Shown in pieces: positions 32,941-44,597 of a DNA stretch of 64,000 bases (position 1 is its first letter; the number at the start of each line of letters is the position of its first letter). The translations under genes were made by a program, and so were the position numbers. Under the pieces are notes generated by a model. That model saw nothing but the letters and a program-made list of their open reading frames with translations, made no database searches and was not told the origin of the DNA. The stretch is from Arctopsyche grandis (Eukaryota; Arthropoda; Insecta; Trichoptera; Hydropsychidae): contig NC_135356.1 in the NCBI RefSeq assembly GCF_051622035.1, forward strand, positions 496,001 to 560,000, read 5' to 3'.

Positions 32941-34020
32941 TGCACATATAGGTATTCATACTGGGGTAAAGCCTCAATAAAGGAAGTATGTAAAAAGTTT
33001 TTCGTCAAAACAGGTCATTTTCGTCCCCTTATTTTGCATAAAATGTGTAAAATTTTTTGGTATTATTTTTTATTCAGATTTAAAGTATGCATTCCAGCAC
33101 TTTTATTTCCAAATTAATAAAGGAAACATGAAAAATAATACAAATATCCTTTGTAGGCGAAATTTCCTTGAAAGTTCTCTTCTTATTTCCTTCAACCTAC
33201 CTCTGCCAAATTGACTTTTCCTCCATGAGCATCTGGATTGAAGTGCTAAAAAAAAAGAATTGTCAAATCGCTGAATTTTCTAATTCTAACCAAACCCCGC
33301 CCACACAACTTTTTTTCCAAAAATCTTAGTCAATACCATAAAGCTATCAATTAACTTAATTTCTACGGACTGTCTGTTTTTTCTTTGTTTAATTTTTTAA
33401 TATTTGTACAAGAAACGATTACATAAATAAAATATATCATTTTTTAAATCTATCTAAAATCTTGACTATATTCACATATTAAATATTAACTTGTTTGGTA
33501 AGAAATCCTTTTTTTAAATCAACGTTAGCCTCACAGAAATCGAACGGATACAAGATTATCACGGAAAAAATCTCTAAAAATATTAATTAATGTTTACTAC
33601 ATTAAATAAAAAATCTATATATAATATGTATATCAATGGGGCTTTTTTGAGTATTTCGTAAAAAATGTCTATTTAGAAAACTAAAGGAGCGCGTTCCGGC
33701 TTAGAAAAAAAAGTGGTGGATGGAACATATCTCCGGCCCGCTCCAGCCCCACTACACCACTGATGATCATTATTTATCAAGTCATCGAATCTAGTGTCCA
33801 ACAGTTCGTTCTAAATGCTACATCTCCATCTGTAAATACAACAGTAGTACTGGTTGGTTTGTCGGACATGTACATGTATGTACCTTAACTAGATGATAAA
33901 TAAAACTGTTTCCTATATAGGAAACGAAGAAATGCTTTTTGCACTTTTTCGATCATCAGAGAGTAATTTGCTTCATGCAGATTCCACACAATCGCATTAT
34001 ACTCTGACTTACTTTTCACA
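32941..34020. other. 3' flank of the ZAD gene
   Basis: It contains AATAAA-type signals near 32978 and 33116. A short diverged relative of the right-arm start (33780-33900, around GCTACATCTCCATCTGTAAA) is present. No other gene is seen. Confidence 0.5.
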
Positions 34021-34424
34021 AGCGAATCTGGCGTCTGACAGATCTTTATAAATGCTACATCTCCATTTTAAAATGCAGCAGTGGTACTGGTTGGTTCGTT
34101 GGACGGACTAGAAGATAAATCAACAATTAAAACATGTCGAAGAAAAACAATACGAATTTGTTGACAATATGTTAAAATAATCCACGAAAAATGATCCAAG
34201 TCGGATTTCCAAAACTTTTATTTTGTATATTGTTTCATTTATAAAAATTCCAAGCATAATTTATAATGAAAAATCGGACATAGTTATATTATACTATTAT
34301 TATTATCTACTATCTTCAAACATTGTATGTAGGCTTGTACAAACATATGTACATCAGCGACGTAATATCCGCAACTTGAAATTACATTTGGTGCGGACCA
34401 TACATACATCATCACCAAGGATGC

Positions 34425-34791
34425 GGTGCATCCGCTCTAAAATCGCCAGACAAATTGAACGACAGATTAACGGACGGCTGCTTTAAATGCAATTCTCGTC
34501 TTCTGGAATGATAGATTGCACATCAGATGACGGGTAACCTTTCGATGTGCACAGATGCAATTATTAAAATTGAGTTGGATCTTTCAGGCGAGTTTAATAA
34601 GGCAAGATTCGATAAGTTCCGAATCTTGCCTTATTAAACTCGCCAGAAAGATCCAACTCAATTTAAATAATTGCATCTGTGCACATCGAAAGGTTACTCT
34701 TCATTTCATGTGCAATCTATCATTCGAGAAAACGAGAATTACGTTTAAAGCTGCTGTTCTGTTAATCTGGCGATTTTAGAGCGGATGCACC
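34425..34791. mobile_element. Foldback MITE, right-arm copy
   Basis: Reverse-complement twin of 29776-30142, 367 bp, same GGTGCATCCGCTC termini. Confidence 0.88.
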
Positions 34792-35977
34792 AAACCCCAT
34801 CACCAAGTGTTTCATCAAAAATTAAAAATATCTACGTATCTAGTATGTCAAAATGCAATAACGAATGTATAATTGCTAGATATCCTACATTGAAATCTAT
34901 ATTTTTCAATATATTTGTATATTTTCATATTTTATCATAAATGACCTTTTTTTTAAAAAAGAACGAAATGAAATGACGGTATTACTAATAATAATAATAT
35001 TTATTATTCCAGTTCATATAAACAGTGACTGCATGTAGACTGATTTGAGAACCATTTTCCCCAAATCTTTCTCTTTTGGGTTCGTCCACAAATGAATCTT
35101 GTTGTGGGTTCTACATTGTTGAATGTTCTATGGCATAGCTTTACTTTTTACTAGACCGGGACCACTCAATTGAAAAATTCCCCCGGTGAAGGCGTTTTCA
35201 AACGTTCATTCATTAATTTCAAATATCTAATGGGAATCTTACTGCCGACCAACTTATTTTTAATTTTCCCACATAAAGCAGATATCATTTCCTAACTCTT
35301 TTTCCTCTTTGTTATCCATTAAAGCTAAAAGAATTAAAAATTATTATTGAAAGCTATTTATTGATTTAAGCTTTTTATTGAAGCACAATTGTGAATACCA
35401 AAACGATTTTTGAGCAAATTATTTGAAACATTTTACATCTATGATCTCAAACCATTTGTTCCATTTGTTTTTACTTTTTTTTACAAAAATTTTGCTTGAA
35501 ATAACTAAATTACCCGGAGTTTTCGCTGCTGGTAACGTTGTATTGGCAATAAGTACTTTCTGTCAGTTCGGTGACTATTCCGCATACATCACTGATACAT
35601 ATATCGTTCACGGAACATCTGGAACCCGAAAATTCCATCAATCGAGATTTATCCATGCGAACTATTATACTAACGAGAACCTGGGTGCCAGATAAAGGTC
35701 TGTTCATACGTATCCTGCAAGTGCGGATAGTATTCTTTGGTACATTATATGGACGTATTCATACTCCATTCGCGCATGCGCATCTACGCATTCATGCGCG
35801 TCCATATATAATGTACTAAAGAATACTGTCGGGTCGTGCTGGATAGGTATGAACAGACCTTACTTCGTATTCCCGATTTTCGTGGCAAAGATTGTCGTTT
35901 ACGCGATCGCAATGTGCGAAGTAATCCATTTACCGTTTGTGTCGATTGTACCGACGGTGAATTTATATATAGCCAGC

Positions 35978-36288
35978 AACATGGCTGGGTGGTTGGGCTT
36001 TTGCCTAGCGCCGAGAGGTCGCCGGGTTCGATCTCGTGAGTTGACCTCGATTGAAAATAATTTATTCTAAGTTATCTGTAATGCTGCTGGTCAGCCTCGA
36101 AGGTTTCCCATCAGAGTTTGTCAAATTTTCTAATTTAATTGTTGAAACGGTGCCTCCATTAAATTGAGCAAACCCATCCTACCCACTATGTCACCACTAT
36201 TTGAGTATGATTTATATACAATAAAATTTATGTACAAAATTCATAGATGTCTCGTTAATTTTCGAGTTTTTCAGTGACTCATAATCCA
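35978..36288 (+). repeat. tRNA-derived SINE-like element
   Basis: A box-A-like ATGGCTGGGTGGTTGGG at 35981 and a box-B-like GGTTCGATCTC at 36025 are about 30-45 bp apart, as in Pol III promoters of tRNA-derived SINEs. The 3' part is AT-rich. Only the two arm copies are in the window, so family status needs a genome search. Confidence 0.5.
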
Positions 36289-36392
36289 GCGACTTATGTA
36301 ATAAAAACGCTGCATTGTTCGTAATTGCCCAGGAAGGCGCATTGTGGTTTACCTGTTAGGCCTACCTGGTATATATGTATGTAAAATCTATA

Positions 36393-36455
<63 letters not shown>

Positions 36456-37060
36456 TTAGATTTCATTCTAAATAACAAATAAATAAACTCACCAGTATAG
36501 TATTATATAACTGTAATTAATACCCCACACCACAAATTAAAAATTCATATTCTATGATAAAAATCAAAATATTTTCTTAAACAATATTCAATTAACAAAT
36601 ATCACATTGTGTTATTTATTATTGGAACTGAAAAATAGCTAATATAATAAAGGGGTGTGTAAATAGGTACATTCTATTAACAACTATCACATTGAATTTA
36701 TCAGTCTTATTAATTACTAATACATACATAAAGGCACATAACTTAGTTTCGTTAATCACAATATTCAATAGCTACGCTATATAAGCCTACATTCATGTAA
36801 AATACTGAATATTAAAATGAGATGTCACCCAAAAGATGTATACATTAAATACAAAAAATAATTTTTAAGGACATTCTACTAATTCATAATCAGTGTAATT
36901 CTGTGAACATACATATGTATCTATTAAATGTTTCATCTGCATAAATAATTAGAAATAACTTTGTTTTCTAATCAAAGAAGCTACGGAATATTAAAATTAC
37001 ATTGAATTGATCAATGTAATTTTAATATTCCGTTTGAGCTTTTAGTATTCTTTTCGGCAT
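36289..37060. other. AT-rich stretch with a (TA)n tract
   Basis: A (TA)n run lies at about 36394-36451. A short inverted repeat around 36990-37030 pairs GGAATATTAAAATTACATTG with its complement. No gene recognised. Confidence 0.5.
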
Positions 37061-37890
37061 CACTGTCCGAGCTGAAACTGAAAATATAGCGATTATTAAC
37101 ATATCCGAGGATTGATAATATTATGGGAATAATATATGTATGTTAATCGGTGTGACTTCATATTTATTGAGGACGAAGACTCGTCATTGGACCTGAAAGT
37201 AAAGTGATTGTAAGTATGAATATTGTCTACCATCGATAAATAATCATGCGCATAATAAAAGCAGTTGCAACTTTCATTTCAGATAGCATGGCCTAGCCCC
37301 GATTTTTATTTTCAGAATCGCTATCAGAGCTGAAATGGAAAATAATTCGATTAATAACAAATTCAAGAACTGATAGTAATACAGAAACAATATATAAATA
37401 TATGTGATTTACTATAAATAATCATACGTATAATATAAGCAGTTACAACTTGCGTTCCGTATAATATGATCGGGTTTCCACTTTTTGTTCCGGAATCACA
37501 ATCTGAGCTGAAATTTATAAGCCATTGAGATTATTAACATATCCAAGAATTGATAATAATCCAGAAACAATGTATACATGTATGTGACTTACACGTTTGA
37601 CGACGTTGCTGTCTCGGTGATGGACCTGAAAGAAAAGTTATTGTAATTATGAATATTGTCAATCATTGCTAAATAATCATACACGTACTGTATGTATGCA
37701 TACATTGAAACTTACATTTCCGATGCAGAAAATATAAGTTTCAATGTATACGCGTCCAACTCGGTTTCCGAATGTTCGGATCGATTCGCAAACTGAGACG
37801 TTGCTGTCGCCATTTCCATTTCCATTTCCACTGCCATCGTTCACGCTGGCCATCTTCAATTGCTCAAATTGATCTTTCAAACTCTTCCAG
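37040..37890 (-). pseudogene. Tandemly duplicated micro-exon array, largely decayed
   Basis: On the minus strand, acceptors TTTCAG are followed by similar short exons. CTC(A/T/G)GA-type starts lie at 37507, 37329 and 37071 (for example SDSDSENKNRG in the second), and GTCCAT/A-type starts at 37625 and 37192. The intervening sequences are also alike (ATATCCAAGAATTGATAATA near 37530 and near 37100). The first exon, entering at 37890, has ATG at 37850 with MASVNDGSGNGNGNGDSN and ends at a GTAAGT donor near 37734. Several later donors are lost (GCAAGT, GAAAGT, GAAGTC), so most units are probably not spliced. Function unknown. Confidence 0.45.
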
Positions 37891-38407
37891 CTGAAACATA
37901 CACACTGTCACTTTGACACTTGCCCACTCCACTCGTAACGTTTACAAATCCGACCATTACCTTTTGACTTTTTTTTCCTCTCCTCCGCTTAATTAATTCG
38001 CAAGTAGATCGAGAGTCAAGTACAATTCAAGCTGCAAATGCAATCCAAATAGTTTGAATTTCCCTCCAAAAAAAAAAATCGCTATTAAAATCCAAAGTAA
38101 AAAAAAAACTATAACTATAAATAACGCCAACAAAAAGAGAGGGGTGGGGGGGGGGCTTAATATGAATATTAATATGGGCAAAATACATTATATATGTTGA
38201 ATACCCAAATGAATATTATTTTTGATAAGTCACCGTTTCATATTTTACACCCAGTAGGAGCAGTAGTTATATATATTTTTATTTCAAATGACTATAGTAG
38301 CAATACTTTTATTTTGTTTGAACTATGCCCAGAGAATTATATATTAAATTAATATTCTTAAACCAGAGAATTTATTGCGTACTGAAAATGTTTCAACTAA
38401 CTTCAAA
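37891..38407. other. Unassigned stretch
   Basis: A G run lies near 38141-38155. No gene recognised. Confidence 0.4.
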
Positions 38408-38830
38408 TCGGTTCGGTGATTATTGCCCACAAAGCACTCGCCCAAAAGTCACTAAAATCTCTATAACGGAACATCTGGAAGTCGAAAAGTCCATCACACT
38501 AGCGATAACTATCGTAGGCTATATATATATATATAGACGAGCCAGAATGTTAAATTACAGAAAACGCAAATATCGGAAGGCAAAGATCGAAAATCGAAAG
38601 ATCTTAAGTCGAAAGATCAAAAGAAAAGGGTGCATGGTAAACGGTACATACTCACTTAATTTGCGTGAGCAGGATACAACAGGAACAAGAGGAACAGGCT
38701 TTTCCTCCCGTATTGATGTGCGCGCGCAGAATACGGGAGGAAAAGCCGATAATCACCGAACCGCGATTTTTATGGAAAAAACTGTCTTTTGGGCGATCGC
38801 AATGTGCGTAATAAATAATAACCCCATTAC
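38408..38830. repeat. Diverged copy of the arm repeat, split by a MITE
   Basis: 38408-38520 resembles 35570-35680 (GGTTCGGTGATTATTG; GGAACATCTGGAAGTCGAAA). 38770-38815 resembles 35875-35925 (GGGCGATCGCAATGTGCG). An M1 MITE lies between. This shows that part of the inverted-duplication arm is itself a dispersed repeat. Confidence 0.55.
38533..38746 (+). mobile_element. Foldback MITE, family M1, copy 2
   Basis: It shares AAAACGCAAATATCGGAAGG, the GGTGCATGGTAAACGGTACA core and the GAGCAGGATACAACAGGAAC hairpin with the other M1 copies. The outer head is degraded. Confidence 0.75.
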
Positions 38831-38930
38831 TCTTCAAATCGATACTCTTTTTCATATTATATTATTGATCGAACTCTTACTTACAGTTACGTAACGATAC
38901 AAATGAGTTTATATTATATTATTTGTTGCA

Positions 38931-39130
38931 AGGATTGTAAATAGGTTTTTGAGCTCTTTTTCCTATTATGCTGTAGATTAACATTAGAATAATATAATAC
39001 TATGATTACTAACCAAATTAAATTAAATTGTGAAATAGAAAATGATCAGTAGATCAGTAGCTATTAAAATAGATATAAGATGTATTGTGAACATAATTTC
39101 GTAATAATAAAAAGCATTTAAAAATAAAAA
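38931..39130 (+). repeat. Dispersed repeat R2, copy 1
   Basis: It begins near GGATTGTAAATAGGTTTTTG and ends AATAAAAAGCATTTAAAAAT with an A-rich tail. Other copies are at 50160-50440, 52160-52354, 52470-52742 and 56276-56480. The fixed 3' end and variable 5' end suggest a LINE 3' UTR or a SINE. Confidence 0.85.
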
Positions 39131-40600
39131 AATATTATTTGTTACATATTAGTTTTATATTGTTGTATTTGTTTTTTTTCCAGAAAATTGGAGTTTCATA
39201 AATGGAAAAGAAAAGTTTTTAAAAAATGACACATGCTGAAATTTTTAATGAAAAAAATTTATGCTGCAACTGTTTTTCCGACTACTAAATATTTTATCTA
39301 TTTTATCATTTTTTATTACAAATTTTTTTGAATATCTTACATATTTGATTACTGATTATAGTTCTTTTTCCTCTATTTTTAGGAGGCAATGATTCATCAG
39401 TACAATATAAACAGGTAAACAGCATTAGAATAATTTAAATCCACGAAGTTATTTCAATACATTTCACATACAATGCATTTTTAAATTATATTATATGAAA
39501 CATTTGAAATAAATTACAATTTATTTTAAATTGATTTTTTCATAGTCGTATTTTATATCAATCCAAATTTAATTGAATAATATTTTGTGAAATAATAAGA
39601 ATATTAATTTGAACAATTGAATAAAATTACATTGTTCAGTTTATTATAGGTATAAATATGTATGTACACCTTATTGACCAGAAGACTGCAACCTCGACAA
39701 ATCAACACTAAAATATTTCAATGGATTTCATTGAATTAAAATTCCAAATAGTAGTTAATATCTATTTAAAAGTAGATCCCCCCCTCAAAGTTCTGATATA
39801 CTTGAGAAATAAAACGACTCATTTTCATGAAATAATTCCAGTCAATACTGTCCTTTAGACTACTTTACATACCTCTATTGAGGTTTTCATACACTTTTTT
39901 AGTTTTGTTTAGTGTATGAGTTACTATATTTGGAATATATTTCATCTAGCCTGGTACCAACTACCGTTATAGTTGAAATGTATTTTTAGTTTTATTATAT
40001 TTTGCCTATTTCGATTCATATGGTAAATTGCATTCCCACTGGTCAAAATAATACTGAAAATACAGTTCGATTATAAGTTGGTACTAGTTAAATGGAGGGG
40101 TTGGGTTTTCGTGAAAACAAATAATAACTTTATTTTTGAATTCTAAAGCATTCGTAAAAACATCAGAGATGTCAAAACTTAACTGTTATATTACGATTGG
40201 CGCACATTATTGAAAATTTATTTGTGCTTGTGGGTATATAATTTACTAGTTGAATTGAATTTGAATATGAATGACCTTAAACGACAGTTGGAATATATTA
40301 CTACTGAAAATACATTTTGACTGTAACATATGTAACAAATTCAAATCAGAGATGGCGCTTTGTATGTATATTGAATTTACAACACCTACATATGTAGTTA
40401 TTCACATCTGCTTAATGAACATAATAGTTGATTTACCATATTTTAAACTTCTCTAAGGGGCATGACTTGATAGTAGAAATTACATGGAAAGAAATCAGAA
40501 TATGTAACCATTATATATGTAGGTACGATATCAATACGTATTAGAAAACTTTATTCTTAGATGCGATTCTACATTCAACCGATTTATGTACTTTGATTTG
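39131..40600. other. AT-rich stretch with no recognised gene
   Basis: Nothing coding or repeated was recognised. Short open frames have no domain. Confidence 0.45.
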
Positions 40601-40800
40601 AAACAAGTACATATGTAATGTTTAAGCTGTTTAAGCTGTTTATATTACAAATACCGAGCGAAGCGAACCGAAATAATTTGGCGCCACTCGATGCACCAAA
40701 GGCGCTTTAAAATTTAAAATTAGAGCGCCAAAGGCCCTACAAAATTTTAGATTATAGCGCCAAAGGCACCTCTACTTTTTAAACTCAACATTTGTAATCG
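40601..40800 (+). repeat. Helitron-like tail and GCGCCAAAGGC repeats
   Basis: TTTAAGCTGTTTATATTACAAATACCGAGCGAAG matches the 3' part of the Helitron-like family but lacks the CTAG end. It is followed by three GCGCCAAAGGC motifs about 40-60 bp apart. Confidence 0.5.
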
Positions 40801-41419
40801 GCAACTTCTATTCATTGGGTGAAGGCGTATTCTTTTTTTATTATAATTAACGTTTTCCAGTGGCAGCACCAATTTAAATCTATACGACGCTGCGAAATCT
40901 TTTGTAACATCGCATACTTTTTTTCGATATTACAAGATTTTTTACACTATTTTCTGCTTTAATATATTTATGGAAGATTCTAACTGATAACATGTAATTA
41001 TATTCCGAAAAAAATATCTTAGATTTGAACAGTTAAACGAATATTCAAAGATGTGGCCGTTTTTGTATTTTATAAACAGTCTACTGGAAAGAGCCGATCT
41101 TCAAATTAAGCTTACCGAGAATTCAAAATCTGATATTATTTGCAATGAAAAGTTATCAATTGAAAAGCCCTTTTTTCAAATAAAGTTCAAGGTAAAATGA
41201 ATCCACTCATTGTTATAAATTTTATAAAACAGCATAATTTACAAGAAATATATCGAAACATTTGTGTTGCTATGCTTTTACTGGCACTGCCTGAAACTGT
41301 AGCAAGGTCCTAAGCCGGGAAAATGAGGATGGTAATCCAATTTTTATAATTTTATTCTAAGGGTGCAAGAAACAATTGCCCAAGGGCGCCATTCGGTGTA
41401 AGGCCGGCACTGGGAATAA
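40801..41419. other. Unassigned stretch
   Basis: No gene seen. AGGGCGCCATTCGGTGTAAG and GGCCGGCACTGG near 41388-41412 resemble the ends of an old hAT-like element. Confidence 0.35.
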
Positions 41420-41560
41420 TGCATACAGACTGGAAGATTAAACGAAATATGATAACGATACGAGTGGTAAAATGGACATAAGAAAGGTTACAGATGAGAT
41501 GAATGGATGAAATGAGGAAACTATATGGGATTAGATCAGAGTATCTTAACCTTTCTGAAC
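41420..41560 (+). pseudogene. RTE-like C-terminal remnant
   Basis: Near 41505 the frame reads WMNEMRKLYGIRSEYL, close to the C-terminal GRWVNEIRKMCG block of the RTE element at the left edge. Very short and decayed. Confidence 0.45.
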
Positions 41561-42029
41561 CGCGACCCAAATCGGGATAGTAATTTAGTTTGGCGAATAA
41601 AGACACCAATGTACATAAATCATACAAATACATTTCAATTTAAATAATGTACCTATACAAAATACATTATTTAGTACATAATTGTTTATTATAAATATAT
41701 CGCTTGTTATGTAAAATCGTATGGCTTTTTAGACAGGCTGCATCAAAGGTTATCTGCAGATTGCAAATATGATTTCTGTTATAAAAGTTATTAATTTGAC
41801 ACTCCGATAAATGAAATATCATTGAACTAATCCAACACTCGTACATTTGTTACTATGGACGTCATTTCAGCTTTTTACAGAGGGGGGGGCAAAAGTTAAC
41901 TAGTTTTTGTTTGTATTTTATGAGACCGTTTGCTTTGGAAGAACCTTCTGATCGATATGTTTAGACTTGTTGCTTGTTTTTAGCGTGTTGTACATTCATT
42001 ATTTCAAACATTTTGCTGTTTATAAAGTA
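41561..42029. other. Unassigned stretch
   Basis: A G run lies at about 41881-41889. No gene recognised. Confidence 0.4.
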
Positions 42030-42103
42030 CCAGTTGTTTTAACCGGCTTCGCTCAGTGATTGTAATATAAACAGCTTAAACATGGCGTATCTAATAGTAA
42101 ATA
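42030..42103 (-). mobile_element. Truncated Helitron-like tail
   Basis: The minus strand reads CATGTTTAAGCTGTTTATAT, then GAGCGAAGCCGG. Only the 3' part remains, directly against the next element. Confidence 0.6.
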
Positions 42104-42331
42104 CGAGTTGTTTTACCCGGCTTCGCTCGGTATTTGTAATATAAACAGCTTAAACATGGCGAATCTAATAGTAAATATTCATTTGTTTTTTATTAAATTT
42201 ATTTGAATAATATTCAACCAATCGAATCGTCGTCATAGAAACTTTGACATGTTTTCGATTCCCAACCAAAAATACTTACAAACTTACATACATACAAAGT
42301 CTCTTTCGAAATTATATATGTATATATTAGA
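42104..42331 (-). mobile_element. Short Helitron-like element
   Basis: The minus strand runs from A|TCTAATATATACATATAT to GAGCGAAGCCGGGTAAAACAACTCG, about 228 bp. The last bases are CTCG rather than CTAG. It shares its head (ATTTCGAAAGAGACTTTGTATG) and tail with 26478-28848. Confidence 0.65.
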
Positions 42332-42566
42332 TTTCGCAACTTTTATAAACCTCTGCGTTAGATTTTTATTCATTTCACTATAGTCGATCCAAAGAGCGTG
42401 AGATTTACGAGAACCGAGCATGCTGTCGCATTCGTGCAATGCGTTGTTAGATTGAAAGGACGTAAAATAATTTATTTTACAATTATTTCTTATTTATCTA
42501 TATTATATATTTTACGTAAGTCTCGTGCTAGATCGATTCGACTATATAATATTGTTTTATTTAACA

Positions 42567-42917
42567 CTAGCTGAATCCGGCATGCGTTGCAATGCCAGAA
42601 TAAGGCATGCAATTCCCGTTCCCGTTTCAAGTGATGGTTGGAGCTCAACTAACGTCTCTTCAACGCCGTGTCGTCCTAAACCAACTGGTAATACGGTTAC
42701 TAACAAACACATTTCCTTGACTACACAATGGCGCTTCAAACTTTCGCGTCGGTAAAATCGCAATTACGAATATTATTATTAAGAGGTTTTCATCTCACTA
42801 ATCTTCCCGGATATGCAAACAACAAATTCTGAAAGTTCCATCGTAATCGGTTGAGTGGTTTAGGAGCCTATACGAGACAGACAAACAGACATGCAATTTT
42901 ATATATGTATATATAGA
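42567..42917 (-). mobile_element. Helitron-like element, second family
   Basis: The minus strand starts A|TCTATATATACATATATAAA, has GCATGTCTGTTTGTCTGTCTC and ends CCGGATTCAGCTAG|T. Both flanking bases are the expected A and T. A related copy is at 54640-54970, and its head recurs at 60968. Confidence 0.7.
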
Positions 42918-43559
42918 TAAAAATCAACATATGAAACAAGTCGATACTCTGAAATTCCAAGATAATTTGTATAATTTAAATCCACTGATCTTAACGATTC
43001 AATGAATGACTTCCAAGGTCAATCTCGTACTGGAGACAACCGCTCCTTGAAAGAACGAGGGAGACGAAGACTGATGATGGAAGTGTGGAGCCGCCACATC
43101 AGATAAGCCGGAACTGATAGTCTTTCATCCAACAGTATATGTTGAAAGGACAATAATAATGATGATGATGAGTTTGAAAAAAAAATAAAACAAAAGAGGG
43201 GAGGTAGTAAATCGGCCATTTTAACGACAAAATGGCGGTCACGTACGGAATGGAGCTTTTAGTATGAACGCTGTCTGCATTTTGAGGGAAGACTCTTCCA
43301 AGTCAGGGTAGCATCTGGCGCTGATGACGACGAACAGTTTCATCAGCCGGTGGTGGCATCACATTACATCTGGCGCTACCGATGTTGTATATTATACATA
43401 CATACATATGAATAAACACGTGGCCCTCATGTGGACTTGGATCGCAACTCCTCAAACCCATGGCGAATTTGAAACGAACCGATAGATATCCGGCGGATCC
43501 TGACGATGACGCTGATGATGGCAAAAATCGCTACTGCGAAAGTCGTCTTCCAGGAATAA
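42918..43559. other. Unassigned stretch with a doubtful exon
   Basis: On the plus strand ATG at 43460 reads MANLKRTDRYPADPDDDADD for about 35 codons before entering repeat sequence. The upstream part (43210-43450) is moderately GC-rich. It could be a gene start cut by a transposon. No other evidence. Confidence 0.25.
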
Positions 43560-43810
43560 ATAGTAGGGAGACTCATTCGCAAATTGGTATTTGCAGTTTG
43601 AAATGGTCAATATCGTACGTTGTTCTTCTGTGAAGTAGGGCGATACTTTTAAACATGCGAAAAAAATGTGGCACACCGTTCCAAAATCACCCCCTGGAGT
43701 GTTTTCGGTCAAATTTTATCCTTGTATTTATCCTTGCTTGACAGTGATCGATAACGGTGAATTCCATATTTAAAGAAAGGTTATGGCTATTTGTAGATAC
43801 AGTATCGACT
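43560..43810 (-). repeat. Dispersed repeat shared with 59.4-59.65 kb
   Basis: AAAACACTCCAGGGGGTGAT, ATAAATACAAGGATAAAAT and ATAGCCATAACCTTTCTTTA (minus strand) recur in the plus strand at about 59420-59640. The family is unknown. Confidence 0.7.
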
Positions 43811-44209
43811 AAGGCTTCCAATCCCGGGATCCCAGGATCCCAGTGCTTTCTGGTACCGTGAATCCCGGTGCCATATTTGAAGAAATGCAGGAGAAACCCC
43901 ACAGCGGGGAGCCAAGCACACGACTTGCCGTTCTTCCCTGTGTGATTTCGCCCATAGTCGTGGGAGAGCATTTGCCGTAATAGTCGTAATTGGAACGCCA
44001 TCCCAAAACAAAATTATATATATTTTTTAAAAACCTATTTAAATTACTCAATAAATAGTTTGTATTATACTATATGAACTTTCAAAAAATGTAATTTTAC
44101 TAATCGGGGTCATTTCTGTGGTGTGTGCGAGAGGCTATGCTCGCTAAGTAATATTTCCAAAATTGTAAATTAAACTGAAAGTAAATTAAAGTTTCTGGTC
44201 TTTATTAAC
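43811..44209. other. Unassigned stretch
   Basis: Sequence near 43890-43960 (CCCCACAGCGGGGAGCCAAG; TGTGTGATTTCGCCC) resembles parts of 58530-58600 and 59640, so it is probably old transposon sequence. Confidence 0.35.
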
Positions 44210-44597
44210 GGTCTCCCTCACGGGACCGAAAGAGAAACGCCCGAAAACGCAAATATCTAAAGGCAAAGATCGAAAATCGAAAGATCTTAAGTGGAAAGAT
44301 AAAAAAAGGGTGCGTGGTAAACGGTACTATGTATTTATAATATATATGAGTGGCATGCGGTGAAATTATCTCTCTTTTTGTCATACAGCCTTGTTTAATG
44401 TGCGCGCGCAGAATACGGGAGCAAAAGCCTGTTCCTCTTGTTCCTGTTGTATCCTGCTCGCGCAAATTAAGTGAGGATGTACGACGGGGGGAGAGACTCT
44501 TTTTTTATCTTTCGACTTAAGATCTTTCGATTTTCGATCTTTGCCTTATGATATTTGCGTTTTCGGTCGTTTCACTTTCGGTCCCGTGAGGTAGACC
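44210..44597. mobile_element. Foldback MITE, family M1, most complete copy
   Basis: It starts GGTCTCCCTCACGGGACCGA and ends TCGGTCCCGTGAGGTAGACC. Inverted arms of about 120 bp enclose a central hairpin (GCGCGCGCAGAATACGGGAG; GAGCAGG complement). It defines both termini of the family. Confidence 0.85.

Larger units (their letters stand above)
34021..36288 (+). repeat. Right arm of the inverted duplication, uninterrupted
   Basis: This is the continuous version of the arm. It contains the foldback MITE (34425-34791), the internal foldback (about 35690-35870), the unoccupied hAT target GAAGTAAT (35918-35925) and the SINE-like segment (35978-36288). Its left half is the complement of 28937-30545 and 25538-26032. 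Its right end matches 24674-25042. Confidence 0.92.

Noticed and set aside
35423..35695. 90-codon frame kept in both arms as a host exon
   Set aside because: A diverged copy at 38.4 kb and lack of splice sites indicate that it is part of a repeat.
35981..36035. Functional tRNA gene
   Set aside because: Only box-A-like and box-B-like motifs are present; a cloverleaf cannot be formed convincingly, so it is called SINE-like.
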